Below are positions 56,400-64,000 of a DNA stretch of 64,000 nucleotides, piece by piece. This stretch comes from Marinococcus sp. PL1-022 (lineage in GTDB: Bacteria; Bacillota; Bacilli; Bacillales; Marinococcaceae), in assembly GCF_033845285.1 (NCBI RefSeq), contig NZ_JAWXCX010000001.1, forward strand, positions 3,053,495 through 3,117,494, read 5' to 3'. Both the position numbers and the translations under genes were made by a program. The stretch's first letter is position 1, and every line of letters begins with the position of its first letter. The notes beneath the pieces are model-generated. The model was not told where the DNA came from and made no database searches. It was given only the letters and a program-made list of their open reading frames with translations.

Positions 56400-56454
56400 T
56401 AAATAAAGATCGCAGGCGACGCTGCTTGACAGGCGCCCTGCGATCTTTATTTAT
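56399..56454. terminator. Second hairpin after ctc, 18-bp perfect inverted repeat
   Basis: ATAAATAAAGATCGCAGG and its exact complement around a 20-nt loop; A/T-rich outer ends allow termination in both directions. Confidence 0.7.
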
Positions 56455-56590
56455 GCTATGCTGTTAAGCTGAAATATCTTAAAATAAAACAAGCGCCGTA
56501 ATCGTTTCAAACGTCAAAAAGCAGTTTTTTTAGTACAATAAAAAGAAGCAGCCTAAACATTATACGTACGAGGCAGAGCGGGGGACCAGC

Positions 56591-57145
56591 ATGAAATTTA
56601 TTGTCGGGTTAGGCAACCCGGGGAAAAAATATAACAAGACACGCCATAACGTTGGATTTGAAGCTGTGGAAGAGCTCGCTTCCATGTGGCAGCTGTCATG
56701 GAAAAAGAGCAAGTGGAGGAGCGAAACTGCCGAAACAATGGCAGGGGGCGAAAAAGTGATACTGGTAAAGCCTTTGACTTATATGAATCTTTCAGGAGAA
56801 GCAGTAGGCCCGATGCTTGATTTCTATAAAGCGTCCCCGGAAGACGTCTTAGCTGTTTATGATGATCTGGATCTGGCTCCCGGTACCGTCCGCCTGCGTA
56901 AAAAGGGCGGCCACGGCGGCCATAACGGCATACGCTCGTTGATTGAACATTTGGGTACAAAGGAGTTCAAGCGGCTGCGCATTGGGATTGGAAAGCCGGA
57001 GAAGGCGTCTGTGATCGACTACGTTCTTGGCACCTTTCCCCCGGAAGAGAGAAAGCAGATGGATGAGGCTGTTAAAAAGGCAGCGGCTTCGGCGGAAGCT
57101 TGGAGCAGTAAATCATTTGATGAAGTAATGAATGAGTTTAATTAA
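56591..57145 (+). CDS. pth: Peptidyl-tRNA hydrolase
   Basis: Recycles peptidyl-tRNA that has dropped off ribosomes. 184 residues with IVGLGNPGKKYNKTRHNVGF (catalytic His), PLTYMNLSGEAV and DDLDLAPG. spoVC in B. subtilis, essential for growth. In B. subtilis fin follows; here mfd comes after only 84 bp. Confidence 0.97.
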   Translation: MKFIVGLGNPGKKYNKTRHNVGFEAVEELASMWQLSWKKSKWRSETAETMAGGEKVILVKPLTYMNLSGEAVGPMLDFYKASPEDVLAVYDDLDLAPGTVRLRKKGGHGGHNGIRSLIEHLGTKEFKRLRIGIGKPEKASVIDYVLGTFPPEERKQMDEAVKKAAASAEAWSSKSFDEVMNEFN

Positions 57146-57229
57146 TAGAAGGACGGGGTGGGACTGGAGAGTTCCGCTCCCCTTTTGCGTGATAAAAAAA
57201 GAGACCACCATAAATAGGGAGGAACGAGC

Positions 57230-60200
57230 ATGAAGGGTTTACCATCGATATTGGCCTCCAACCCGGAGATCGGTGAAGTTATCAGCGATCTTCAAAACGG
57301 GGTGCCGGAGCAGCTGATTTCAGGGCTCAGCGGATCGGCAAGAACGTTATTTATGACGCTTGCCCAGGAGAAGACGCAACAGCCTCAGCTGGTAGTGACG
57401 CATACGCTGTATCAGGCGCAGAAGCTGTACGATGATTTGTTGGAATGGTCGGAAAAGGACGTATTAATATATCCGGTCAATGAGCTTATTTCTGCTGAAA
57501 TTGCGGTAGCGAGTCCGGAAATGAGATCGCAGCGGATTGAAGTGCTCGACCGTCTGATCGGCGGTTTTGACGGAATTATTGTGAGTCCGGTGGCCGGCCT
57601 GCGCCGTCTGCTGCCTCCGCCTGCTGTTTGGGAAGCAGCCCAGTGGCCGCTGCATACCGGTGACGATCTTGACCTGGATGCGCTCCAGCAATTTCTCTAT
57701 TCTGCCGGCTATCAGCGCGCCGATATGGTGGCTGCTCCTGGTGAATTCAGTATCCGCGGCGGTATTATCGACATCTACTCACTGACGGCGGACAATCCAG
57801 TGCGGCTGGAGCTGTTTGATACAGAAGTTGATTCTCTTCGTTTATTTAATCCGGAGGACCAGCGGACAATTGAACAGATTACTAAGGTCAATATCAGCCC
57901 CGCCCAGGAAACCATCCTTTATCCGGAGCAATTTCAGCGGGCAGCCTCTCACCTTGAGGACGGACTGAGCAAAACGCTGAAAACGGTCAAGGACGAGACC
58001 GTGAAACAGAAGGTGCAGGAGCGCCTGTCGGAAGAGCGGGAGCAGCTGCTGCAGCACGTGCGCTTCCAAAGTCTGTACAAATATATGCAGTTTTTCTATG
58101 AAAAGCCGGCTACCCTGAGCAATTATTTTCCCTCGGAAACGATCTTTTTTATCGATGAAGTAAGCCGGGTACAGGAAACGGCAGAACGTCTGGATGAAGA
58201 AGAGGCAGAGTGGCGGACAAATATGGTGGAGCAGGGAGAACTGCCGGTAGAAATGCAGCTTTCGGTGCCGTTTCATACGCTGATGAAAAACATCGACTTC
58301 CCGAAGGTGCTTTTTTCTTTATTTACCCGTAGTTTGTCCGAGTTTCACCCGCGCCGGGTGGCGAATGTCACGAGCAAGGCAATGCAGCAGTTTCACGGTC
58401 AACTGCCGGTGCTGAAAAATGAAATTGAACGCTGGCAGAACGGAGGATTTCGTATCGTTTTTGCCGCTGAGACAGAGGACCGGCTCGAGCGGCTGCAGAG
58501 AATTCTCGATGATTACGGAGTGGAAGCAGAACGGGCAAACAAGGATGGGCCGTTTACGCCGGGACGTCCTGCTATTGTGCAGGGACGGCTCGACAGCGGA
58601 TTTGAACTGCCACTTGAGAAGCTTGCCGTCATTACGGAACAGGAGACGTTTACAAAACAGGTACGCCGCTCAAGGCGCCGTGAAAAGCTGAACAATGCTG
58701 AACGTATCAAGAGCTATTCGGAGCTTCAGGTGGGAGACCTGGTCGTTCACGTGAACCATGGCATCGGAAAATACCTGGGAATGGAAACCCTCGACGTTGG
58801 AGGAGTGCACCAGGACTTCCTAAACGTATCCTATGCGGGCAACGATAAACTGTATGTGCCGGTCGAGCAGATTGACCAGGTTCAAAAGTACGTGGGGTCA
58901 GAAGAAAAGGATCCTAAAATTTATAAACTCGGCGGCAACGACTGGAAGCGCGTAAAGCGCAAAGTACAGTCCTCTGTTGAAGACATTGCCGACGACCTGA
59001 TCAAGCTGTATGCGGAACGGGAGGCTACCAAGGGGCATGCCTTCAACCGGTATGCGATGGAAGAACAGGCGTTTGCTGCCACCTTCCCTTACCAGGAAAC
59101 AGAGGATCAGATAAAAGCGATTGAAGAAATCCGCGAAGACATGGAGCGTGAACGTCCAATGGACCGCCTCTTATGCGGTGATGTTGGCTACGGAAAAACT
59201 GAGGTGGCCATACGGGCGGCGTTCAAAGCAGTGATGGATGGCAAGCAGGTGGCCATTTTGGTGCCGACAACGATTTTGGCCCAGCAGCATTTCGACACGC
59301 TCACAGAGCGTTTTGCCGACCAGCCGATTAACATCGGCCTGATGAGTCGCTTCCGGACGAAAAAACAGCAGAATGAAACGACCCGGGGGCTGAAGGCAGG
59401 AAGTGTCGATATTGTGATCGGCACGCACCGTGTGCTTTCCAAAGATGTACAGTTTCATGATTTAGGGCTGCTGATTGTCGATGAAGAGCAGCGGTTCGGG
59501 GTTACTCATAAGGAGAAAATCAAACGGCTCAAGGCAAACATCGACGTATTAACGCTGACGGCAACGCCGATTCCAAGAACGCTGCACATGTCGATGCTTG
59601 GCGTTCGTGATCTTTCTGTCATCGAGACCCCTCCGGAAAACCGCTTTCCAGTACAAACGTATGTGATGGAATACAATCCGACGCTGGTCAAAGAAGCTAT
59701 AGAACGCGAAATCAGCCGGGGCGGCCAGGTGTATTTTATGCATAACCGGGTGGATAATATCAGCCGGATGGCTGACCAGATTTCGATGCTTGTGCCGGAG
59801 GCAGAGGTCGCTTACGCTCACGGGCAGATGAATGAGCAGGAGCTCGAATCGGTTATGGTGGAGTTTTTAGAGGGCAACAAGGATGTACTGGTCACGACAA
59901 CGATTATAGAAACAGGGGTCGATATCCCGAACGTGAATACGCTTATTATTAACCACGCTGATCGGATGGGGCTTTCCCAGCTGTATCAGATCCGCGGTCG
60001 GGTCGGCAGGTCCAACCGCGTAGCTTATTCGTATTTTACGTACCAGCGCGACAAGGTGCTTTCTGAGGTGGCGGAAAAGCGGCTGCAGGCGATCAAGGAA
60101 TTTACGGAGCTTGGTTCGGGCTTTAAGATCGCCATGAGAGATCTTTCCATCCGTGGAACAGGTAATCTGCTCGGCGCAGAGCAGCACGGCTACATTGAAT

Positions 60201-60769
60201 CCGTGGGGTTTGATTTATACTCGCAGATGCTTAAAGAAGCTATTGAAGAACGTAAGGGAGACCAGCCGAAGCAGCAGGAGCCGGAAATGGAAATGAACAT
60301 GAAAGCAGACGCCTACATCCCTGATTTTTATATTGATGACTCCAAGCAGAAAATAGAGATGTATAAACGCTTCCGGGGGCTTGAAACGCTTGAGGATATG
60401 CAAGATCTGCAGAGTGAAATGATGGATCGCTTCGGGGCGTACCCGGTGGAAGTGGAAAAGCTGTTTATTCTCAGTAATATTCGTCTGCGTGCGGAAGCTT
60501 CCGGAGTGGAGTCCATTTCCCAGGAAGCGAACAAAACCATTATTCTGGTAAGCGAAGGAGCAAGCAGTGAGGCAGATGGCGCTTCGCTGTTCGGACTTGT
60601 CAATGAACTGGGTCGTCATATCGGTATCGGGACCAGCGGGAAAAAGATTCAAATATCAGTGCAGCATCAGCGGCTCGAGGAAATGAAAATTCTCACTTCT
60701 GTGCAGGCGGTTGTCAAAGGCGTGCAGGAAGCAAAAAAAGAGCCGGAGGAAACAACGTCCCCGAAATAA
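57230..60769 (+). CDS. mfd: Transcription-repair coupling factor
   Basis: Removes stalled RNA polymerase and recruits UvrA. 1179 residues: UvrB-like N-terminal part, RNA-polymerase-interacting domain (QVGDLVVHVNHGIGKYLGME), and RecG-like translocase with Walker A GDVGYGKT, DEEQRFG and QIRGRVGRS, then the TRCF C-terminal domain. Ribosome site AGGGAGGAACG. Confidence 0.98.
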   Translation: MKGLPSILASNPEIGEVISDLQNGVPEQLISGLSGSARTLFMTLAQEKTQQPQLVVTHTLYQAQKLYDDLLEWSEKDVLIYPVNELISAEIAVASPEMRSQRIEVLDRLIGGFDGIIVSPVAGLRRLLPPPAVWEAAQWPLHTGDDLDLDALQQFLYSAGYQRADMVAAPGEFSIRGGIIDIYSLTADNPVRLELFDTEVDSLRLFNPEDQRTIEQITKVNISPAQETILYPEQFQRAASHLEDGLSKTLKTVKDETVKQKVQERLSEEREQLLQHVRFQSLYKYMQFFYEKPATLSNYFPSETIFFIDEVSRVQETAERLDEEEAEWRTNMVEQGELPVEMQLSVPFHTLMKNIDFPKVLFSLFTRSLSEFHPRRVANVTSKAMQQFHGQLPVLKNEIERWQNGGFRIVFAAETEDRLERLQRILDDYGVEAERANKDGPFTPGRPAIVQGRLDSGFELPLEKLAVITEQETFTKQVRRSRRREKLNNAERIKSYSELQVGDLVVHVNHGIGKYLGMETLDVGGVHQDFLNVSYAGNDKLYVPVEQIDQVQKYVGSEEKDPKIYKLGGNDWKRVKRKVQSSVEDIADDLIKLYAEREATKGHAFNRYAMEEQAFAATFPYQETEDQIKAIEEIREDMERERPMDRLLCGDVGYGKTEVAIRAAFKAVMDGKQVAILVPTTILAQQHFDTLTERFADQPINIGLMSRFRTKKQQNETTRGLKAGSVDIVIGTHRVLSKDVQFHDLGLLIVDEEQRFGVTHKEKIKRLKANIDVLTLTATPIPRTLHMSMLGVRDLSVIETPPENRFPVQTYVMEYNPTLVKEAIEREISRGGQVYFMHNRVDNISRMADQISMLVPEAEVAYAHGQMNEQELESVMVEFLEGNKDVLVTTTIIETGVDIPNVNTLIINHADRMGLSQLYQIRGRVGRSNRVAYSYFTYQRDKVLSEVAEKRLQAIKEFTELGSGFKIAMRDLSIRGTGNLLGAEQHGYIESVGFDLYSQMLKEAIEERKGDQPKQQEPEMEMNMKADAYIPDFYIDDSKQKIEMYKRFRGLETLEDMQDLQSEMMDRFGAYPVEVEKLFILSNIRLRAEASGVESISQEANKTIILVSEGASSEADGASLFGLVNELGRHIGIGTSGKKIQISVQHQRLEEMKILTSVQAVVKGVQEAKKEPEETTSPK

Positions 60770-60794
60770 AGCGGGCGGATAGAAGGGATCGAAG

Positions 60795-62357
60795 ATGACA
60801 AATGACACAAGCTCTTTCGCCCGTTTGCTAAAAAGCGTTTCCCTGCTGACAGCGGCTGCCCTTATAGGGAAAGTATTCAGCGCTGTTTACCGGATTCCGT
60901 ATCAGAATATGACCGGAGATATTGGGTATTATGTTTATCAGCAGGTGTACCCGTTTTACGGTATAGCGATGATTCTTGCTCTTTACGGTTTTCCGGCTGT
61001 GCTGGCTGGGGAAATGGTACAGCAGAAAAAAGCATCCGAACGGCTGGAAACGATGAAAGCGGCTGGAGTGGTGCTGGCAGCTGCAGGAGCTTTGGCTTTT
61101 GTGTTTCTGTTTCTTTTTGCTCCAGTGGCAGCAGGTGCCATGGGGGACGGGAAGCTTACGCCGGTGCTGCGTGTGGCTTCATTCGTATTTCTTCTCGTGC
61201 CTGTGCTTTCGCTTGGACGCGGATATTACCAGGGGAGGGGAAGAATGGAGCCGACCGCTTTATCGCATGTAGTGGAGCAGGTCTGCCGGGTAAGCTTTAT
61301 TCTCTTATTTGCCTGGGCGGCAGTGTCGGCTGGACAGGGAGTGTATGACATAGGAGCCGGGGCTATGGGAGCGTCCATAGCAGGTGCCGGTGCCGGGGCG
61401 TTGATTCTGCTGCTTCTCTGGTGGTCTCAGCACCGTAGCAAATCGCTGTCTTTTCGTTTTCGGGGAGCCGGGCAAGAGTATAAAATAATGATGAAAAAAC
61501 TGTTGGTACCAGGAGTGGTTGCCTGTCTCGGTGCCATGGTGTTTTTATTTTATCAATGGATTGATGCGTTTACTGTAGTTCCCGGCCTTGAGGCGTATGG
61601 TATTTCCGGGCGGGATGCAAAAGAAACGAAGGGGGTTCTGGACCGGGCTCAGCCGCTTCTCCAGTTCGGTACAGTAGTATCTACGGCGCTTGCAGCGGCT
61701 GTACTTCCTTCTCTGCAGGGAAAGGAAGGAGTTGTCCTTGGCGGGCTTGCTCTTCGGATCAGTCTGGTTATCGGCGGAGCGGCGGCTGTAGGGCTGTATA
61801 CAGTAGCTGGCTTTGTGAATGTGATGCTGTTTGAAAACAGCAGAGGGACAGATCTTATGGCTGTGCTCGCTATTTCACTTCTGTTCAGCGGCTGGATTGT
61901 AACTGCAAACGCGATCCTCCAGGGGGGAGGGCGTGTCCGGATGGCTGCCGGATCGATAGTGGCCGGAGGCCTCATAAAGCTTGTCGGGAACGTAGTGCTT
62001 ATCCCGGCCTTTGGAGCAATTGGTGCAGCAGCGGCGACGATCATAGGTCTTGCTGTTACAAGCCTTCTTCAGGGGGCGCTCCTGCAGAAGCACCGGCTGG
62101 TTTCCTGGCCTTCCATCAGGTGGTGCGCATGCCTGGGGGCTCTGTTGGTCCTGCTTGGAGCTGGACTATGGGTGCTGCAGCTGCCTGCCGGCAGCGTGGA
62201 TGCACGGACGGTCGCTGGCATGTGGGCCCTTGGCCTCTCCGGTGCCGGCTTGGCACTTTGTCTTGCCCTTGTCAAAGGCTTAAGACTTTTCGAACGCCGG
62301 GAGTGGAACATATTTTCCGCAGGCGGAAACAAGAATGAAAAGAGAGGGACTTCCTAA
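60795..62357 (+). CDS. yabM: MOP-superfamily flippase (YabM-like)
   Basis: 520 residues, about 14 membrane segments, related to MurJ/SpoVB polysaccharide exporters (FSAVYRIPYQNMTGDIGYYVYQQVYPFY near the N-terminus). In B. subtilis yabM occupies the same place after spoVT. It probably moves a lipid-linked glycan. Here it follows mfd by 25 bp, spoVT being absent. Stop overlaps yabN by one base. Confidence 0.9.
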   Translation: MTNDTSSFARLLKSVSLLTAAALIGKVFSAVYRIPYQNMTGDIGYYVYQQVYPFYGIAMILALYGFPAVLAGEMVQQKKASERLETMKAAGVVLAAAGALAFVFLFLFAPVAAGAMGDGKLTPVLRVASFVFLLVPVLSLGRGYYQGRGRMEPTALSHVVEQVCRVSFILLFAWAAVSAGQGVYDIGAGAMGASIAGAGAGALILLLLWWSQHRSKSLSFRFRGAGQEYKIMMKKLLVPGVVACLGAMVFLFYQWIDAFTVVPGLEAYGISGRDAKETKGVLDRAQPLLQFGTVVSTALAAAVLPSLQGKEGVVLGGLALRISLVIGGAAAVGLYTVAGFVNVMLFENSRGTDLMAVLAISLLFSGWIVTANAILQGGGRVRMAAGSIVAGGLIKLVGNVVLIPAFGAIGAAAATIIGLAVTSLLQGALLQKHRLVSWPSIRWCACLGALLVLLGAGLWVLQLPAGSVDARTVAGMWALGLSGAGLALCLALVKGLRLFERREWNIFSAGGNKNEKRGTS

Positions 62358-63841
62358 TGAATAGTGCAGATATGCGACCGATTATTACCGTTTTAGGGCT
62401 CGGGGCAGGGGACGCCGGACAGCTTCCCCTGAACGTTTACCGTCGTCTCCGCTCAGCCTCCTCTCTGTATTTGCGTACCGGGGAGCATCCGGTAGTCAGA
62501 GAGCTGCTGGATGAGCTGCCGGAGTATAAAACATTTGACCGGATTTACGAACAGACAAATTTGTTTGAAGAGGCATATGGATTAATGACAAAAGAGCTGT
62601 TGGAAGCTTCCAAAGCCCACGGAGAAATTTGTTATGCCGTTCCGGGTCATCCACTAGTGGCAGAAATGGTGGTGCAGCAGCTGCTTGAAGCGGAAAATGC
62701 CGGGAAATGCCGGGTGGATATCATAGGGGGGCAAAGCTTCTTAGACCCTGTGTTTGCAGCCCTGCGCCTGGATCCAAGTGAAGGCTTTCAGCTATTGGAT
62801 GCGACGGCACTGAAAAGAGAAGAGGTTCAGGTCTCCACTCATCTGCTGCTTACCCAGGTGTATGATCGTATGACAGCTTCGGAGGTGAAGCTGACGCTGA
62901 TGGAGCTGTACCCGGAAGAGCACACGGTGCACATGATTTCCGGAGCGGGGACTGGGGCAGAACGGCTGCAGGAGCTTCCGCTGTACGAGCTTGACCGCGA
63001 AGAATTTGTCGATAATCTAATGTCAGTCTATGTACCGCCGCTTCCATTTTCGGCCCGTTTCGGGGATTGGGACAAATTGCGAAGCATTATCGCCGCCCTC
63101 CGTGCGCCGGATGGATGCCCGTGGGACAGAAAACAGACGCACGAGTCGCTGAAAAGATATCTGCTTGAAGAAACCTACGAAGTATTAAGTGCCATCGATG
63201 CGCAGGACGACGACAACCTTCAGGAAGAGCTGGGAGATATTTTACTTCAGGTGATGCTTCATGCTCAAATCGGGGAAGAAGAAGGCTTTTTCACCATTGA
63301 TGATGTGGTAGAATCAGTAACAGAAAAATTGATCCGTCGCCACCCGCACGTATTCGCGGAGTCAGCAGCGGCTACTCCGGAAGAAGTAAACACGCAGTGG
63401 GAACAGATTAAACAAGCTGAAAAAGGCAAAGATGGCGAAGAAGATTCTCTACTGGCGGATATTCCCCAGGCAATGCCGGCACTCATGAGAGCCTATGAAA
63501 TCCAGAAAAAGGCTGCGAAGGCCGGGTTCGACTGGGGTGATGATGCCCCGATGTGGGACAAGCTCCATGAAGAAATAGAAGAATGGAAAGCAGAGCTTCA
63601 GGCAGGAAACGAACAAAAAAGCTCAAAAGAATTTGGGGATATTTTATTTGTGCTCGTTAATCTCGCCCGCTTCTTTCGGGTGCATCCGGAGGAAGCGCTG
63701 GAACAGACGAACCAGAAATTTTTCCATCGTTTTGCCTACATTGAACGGAGAATGAAGGAAGAAAACCGGCATTGGAAGGAAGAGAACTTTCTGCAGACAG
63801 CGGAATCGTGGTGGCAGGAAGCGAAGAAGGAGGAACTGTAA
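62357..63841 (+). CDS. yabN: Fusion of tetrapyrrole-methylase-like domain and MazG NTP pyrophosphohydrolase (YabN)
   Basis: 494 residues. The N-terminal part (1-225: [20 protein letters not shown]) resembles the SAM-dependent methylase fold; the C-terminal part has two MazG units with EExxE..D motifs ([21 protein letters not shown] and [26 protein letters not shown]). CPWDRKQTH opens the first unit. It hydrolyses non-canonical NTPs. ATG at 62357 in a TAATGA overlap with yabM. Confidence 0.94.
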   Translation: MNSADMRPIITVLGLGAGDAGQLPLNVYRRLRSASSLYLRTGEHPVVRELLDELPEYKTFDRIYEQTNLFEEAYGLMTKELLEASKAHGEICYAVPGHPLVAEMVVQQLLEAENAGKCRVDIIGGQSFLDPVFAALRLDPSEGFQLLDATALKREEVQVSTHLLLTQVYDRMTASEVKLTLMELYPEEHTVHMISGAGTGAERLQELPLYELDREEFVDNLMSVYVPPLPFSARFGDWDKLRSIIAALRAPDGCPWDRKQTHESLKRYLLEETYEVLSAIDAQDDDNLQEELGDILLQVMLHAQIGEEEGFFTIDDVVESVTEKLIRRHPHVFAESAAATPEEVNTQWEQIKQAEKGKDGEEDSLLADIPQAMPALMRAYEIQKKAAKAGFDWGDDAPMWDKLHEEIEEWKAELQAGNEQKSSKEFGDILFVLVNLARFFRVHPEEALEQTNQKFFHRFAYIERRMKEENRHWKEENFLQTAESWWQEAKKEEL

Positions 63842-63843
63842 CG

Positions 63844-64000
63844 TTGAGAATAGATAAGTTTTTAAAGGTGTCCCGTCTGATTAAGCGGAGAACCCTGGCA
63901 AAGGAAGTAGCTGCTCAGGGACGCATTACGGTAAACGGCAATCAGGCGAAGGCTGGAACGGAAGTAAAGCCTGGAGACGAAATCATCGTACGCTTTGCTT
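63844..64000 (+). CDS. rqcP: Ribosome quality-control S4 protein RqcP (3' partial)
   Basis: The first 52 codons are visible: TTG start after GAAGGAGGAAC, then [20 protein letters not shown] and [17 protein letters not shown], an S4 RNA-binding domain matching B. subtilis YabO/RqcP. RqcP works with RqcH in alanine tailing of stalled nascent chains. The gene continues past the window edge. Confidence 0.93.
   Translation, partial: MRIDKFLKVSRLIKRRTLAKEVAAQGRITVNGNQAKAGTEVKPGDEIIVRFA

Noticed and set aside
57146-57229. Terminator between pth and mfd
   Set aside because: GGGGTGGG and CTCCCC pair only weakly and the T-run is short; more likely the two genes are co-transcribed.

Overview
The window is a piece of chromosome from a low-to-moderate GC member of the Bacillaceae (Firmicutes). 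The right half (about 30.4-64.0 kb) follows the well-known Bacillus subtilis order yaaO-tmk-darA-holB-ricT-yabA-trmN6-yazA-rsmI-abrB-metG-tatD-rnmV-rsmA-veg-ispE-purR-ridA-spoVG-glmU-prs-ctc-pth-mfd-yabM-yabN-rqcP, with strong Shine-Dalgarno sequences and classical sigma-A promoters. The left half is accessory and suggests a salt-adapted organism: a choline-to-glycine-betaine cluster, a carotenoid gene and an alpha/beta-glucoside-type uptake operon. A halophilic, possibly pigmented and possibly asporogenous Bacillaceae (Marinococcus- or Salisediminibacterium-like) would fit, but the genus is an inference.

Layout. 0-7.2 kb: a YesM/YesN-type two-component system (kinase cut by the window edge), then an operon of two ABC sugar permeases, a GH1 glycosidase and a ROK sugar kinase, with a CcpA cre site in front and a terminator behind. 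7.3-8.1 kb: aldo/keto reductase. 8.2-15.5 kb: betaine cluster, gbsA-betA-gbsB on the minus strand, divergent from gbsR and a sodium symporter that looks like the animal choline transporter CHT1; a shared 18-bp motif lies just downstream of both divergent promoters. 15.8-18.7 kb: an ABC exporter, the last codons of a deleted chemotaxis receptor, a CruF-like carotenoid gene and a possible small RNA. 18.7-20.4 kb: an orphan small gene and an ISL3-family insertion sequence. 20.5-23.6 kb: FrnE-like oxidoreductase, a LexA-box-controlled YolD-like operon, a Gfo/Idh/MocA dehydrogenase and a DeoR regulator. 23.9-27.3 kb: a membrane-anchored GH10 glycosidase followed 14 bp later by a cellulose-synthase-like glycosyltransferase with two c-di-GMP-binding PilZ domains. 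27.4-30.3 kb: YihY-like membrane protein, YkvR-like protein, a sulfotransferase and a LOG-family protein.

In the conserved right half two blocks are inserted compared with B. subtilis (a DUF948 protein plus a beta-propeller membrane protein between tmk and darA; a frameshifted acetyltransferase, an aldo/keto reductase and a heterodimeric YfiBC-type ABC exporter between yabA and trmN6). Several genes are cleanly missing: yaaR, yabE and, most tellingly, the sporulation genes yabG, sspF, fin and spoVT. Spo0A-type boxes nevertheless remain at abrB and also appear in front of metG, which is controlled by a T-box riboswitch.

No rRNA, tRNA, CRISPR array or prophage was seen. Family assignments rest on motif recognition from the translated sequence; no database search was run.
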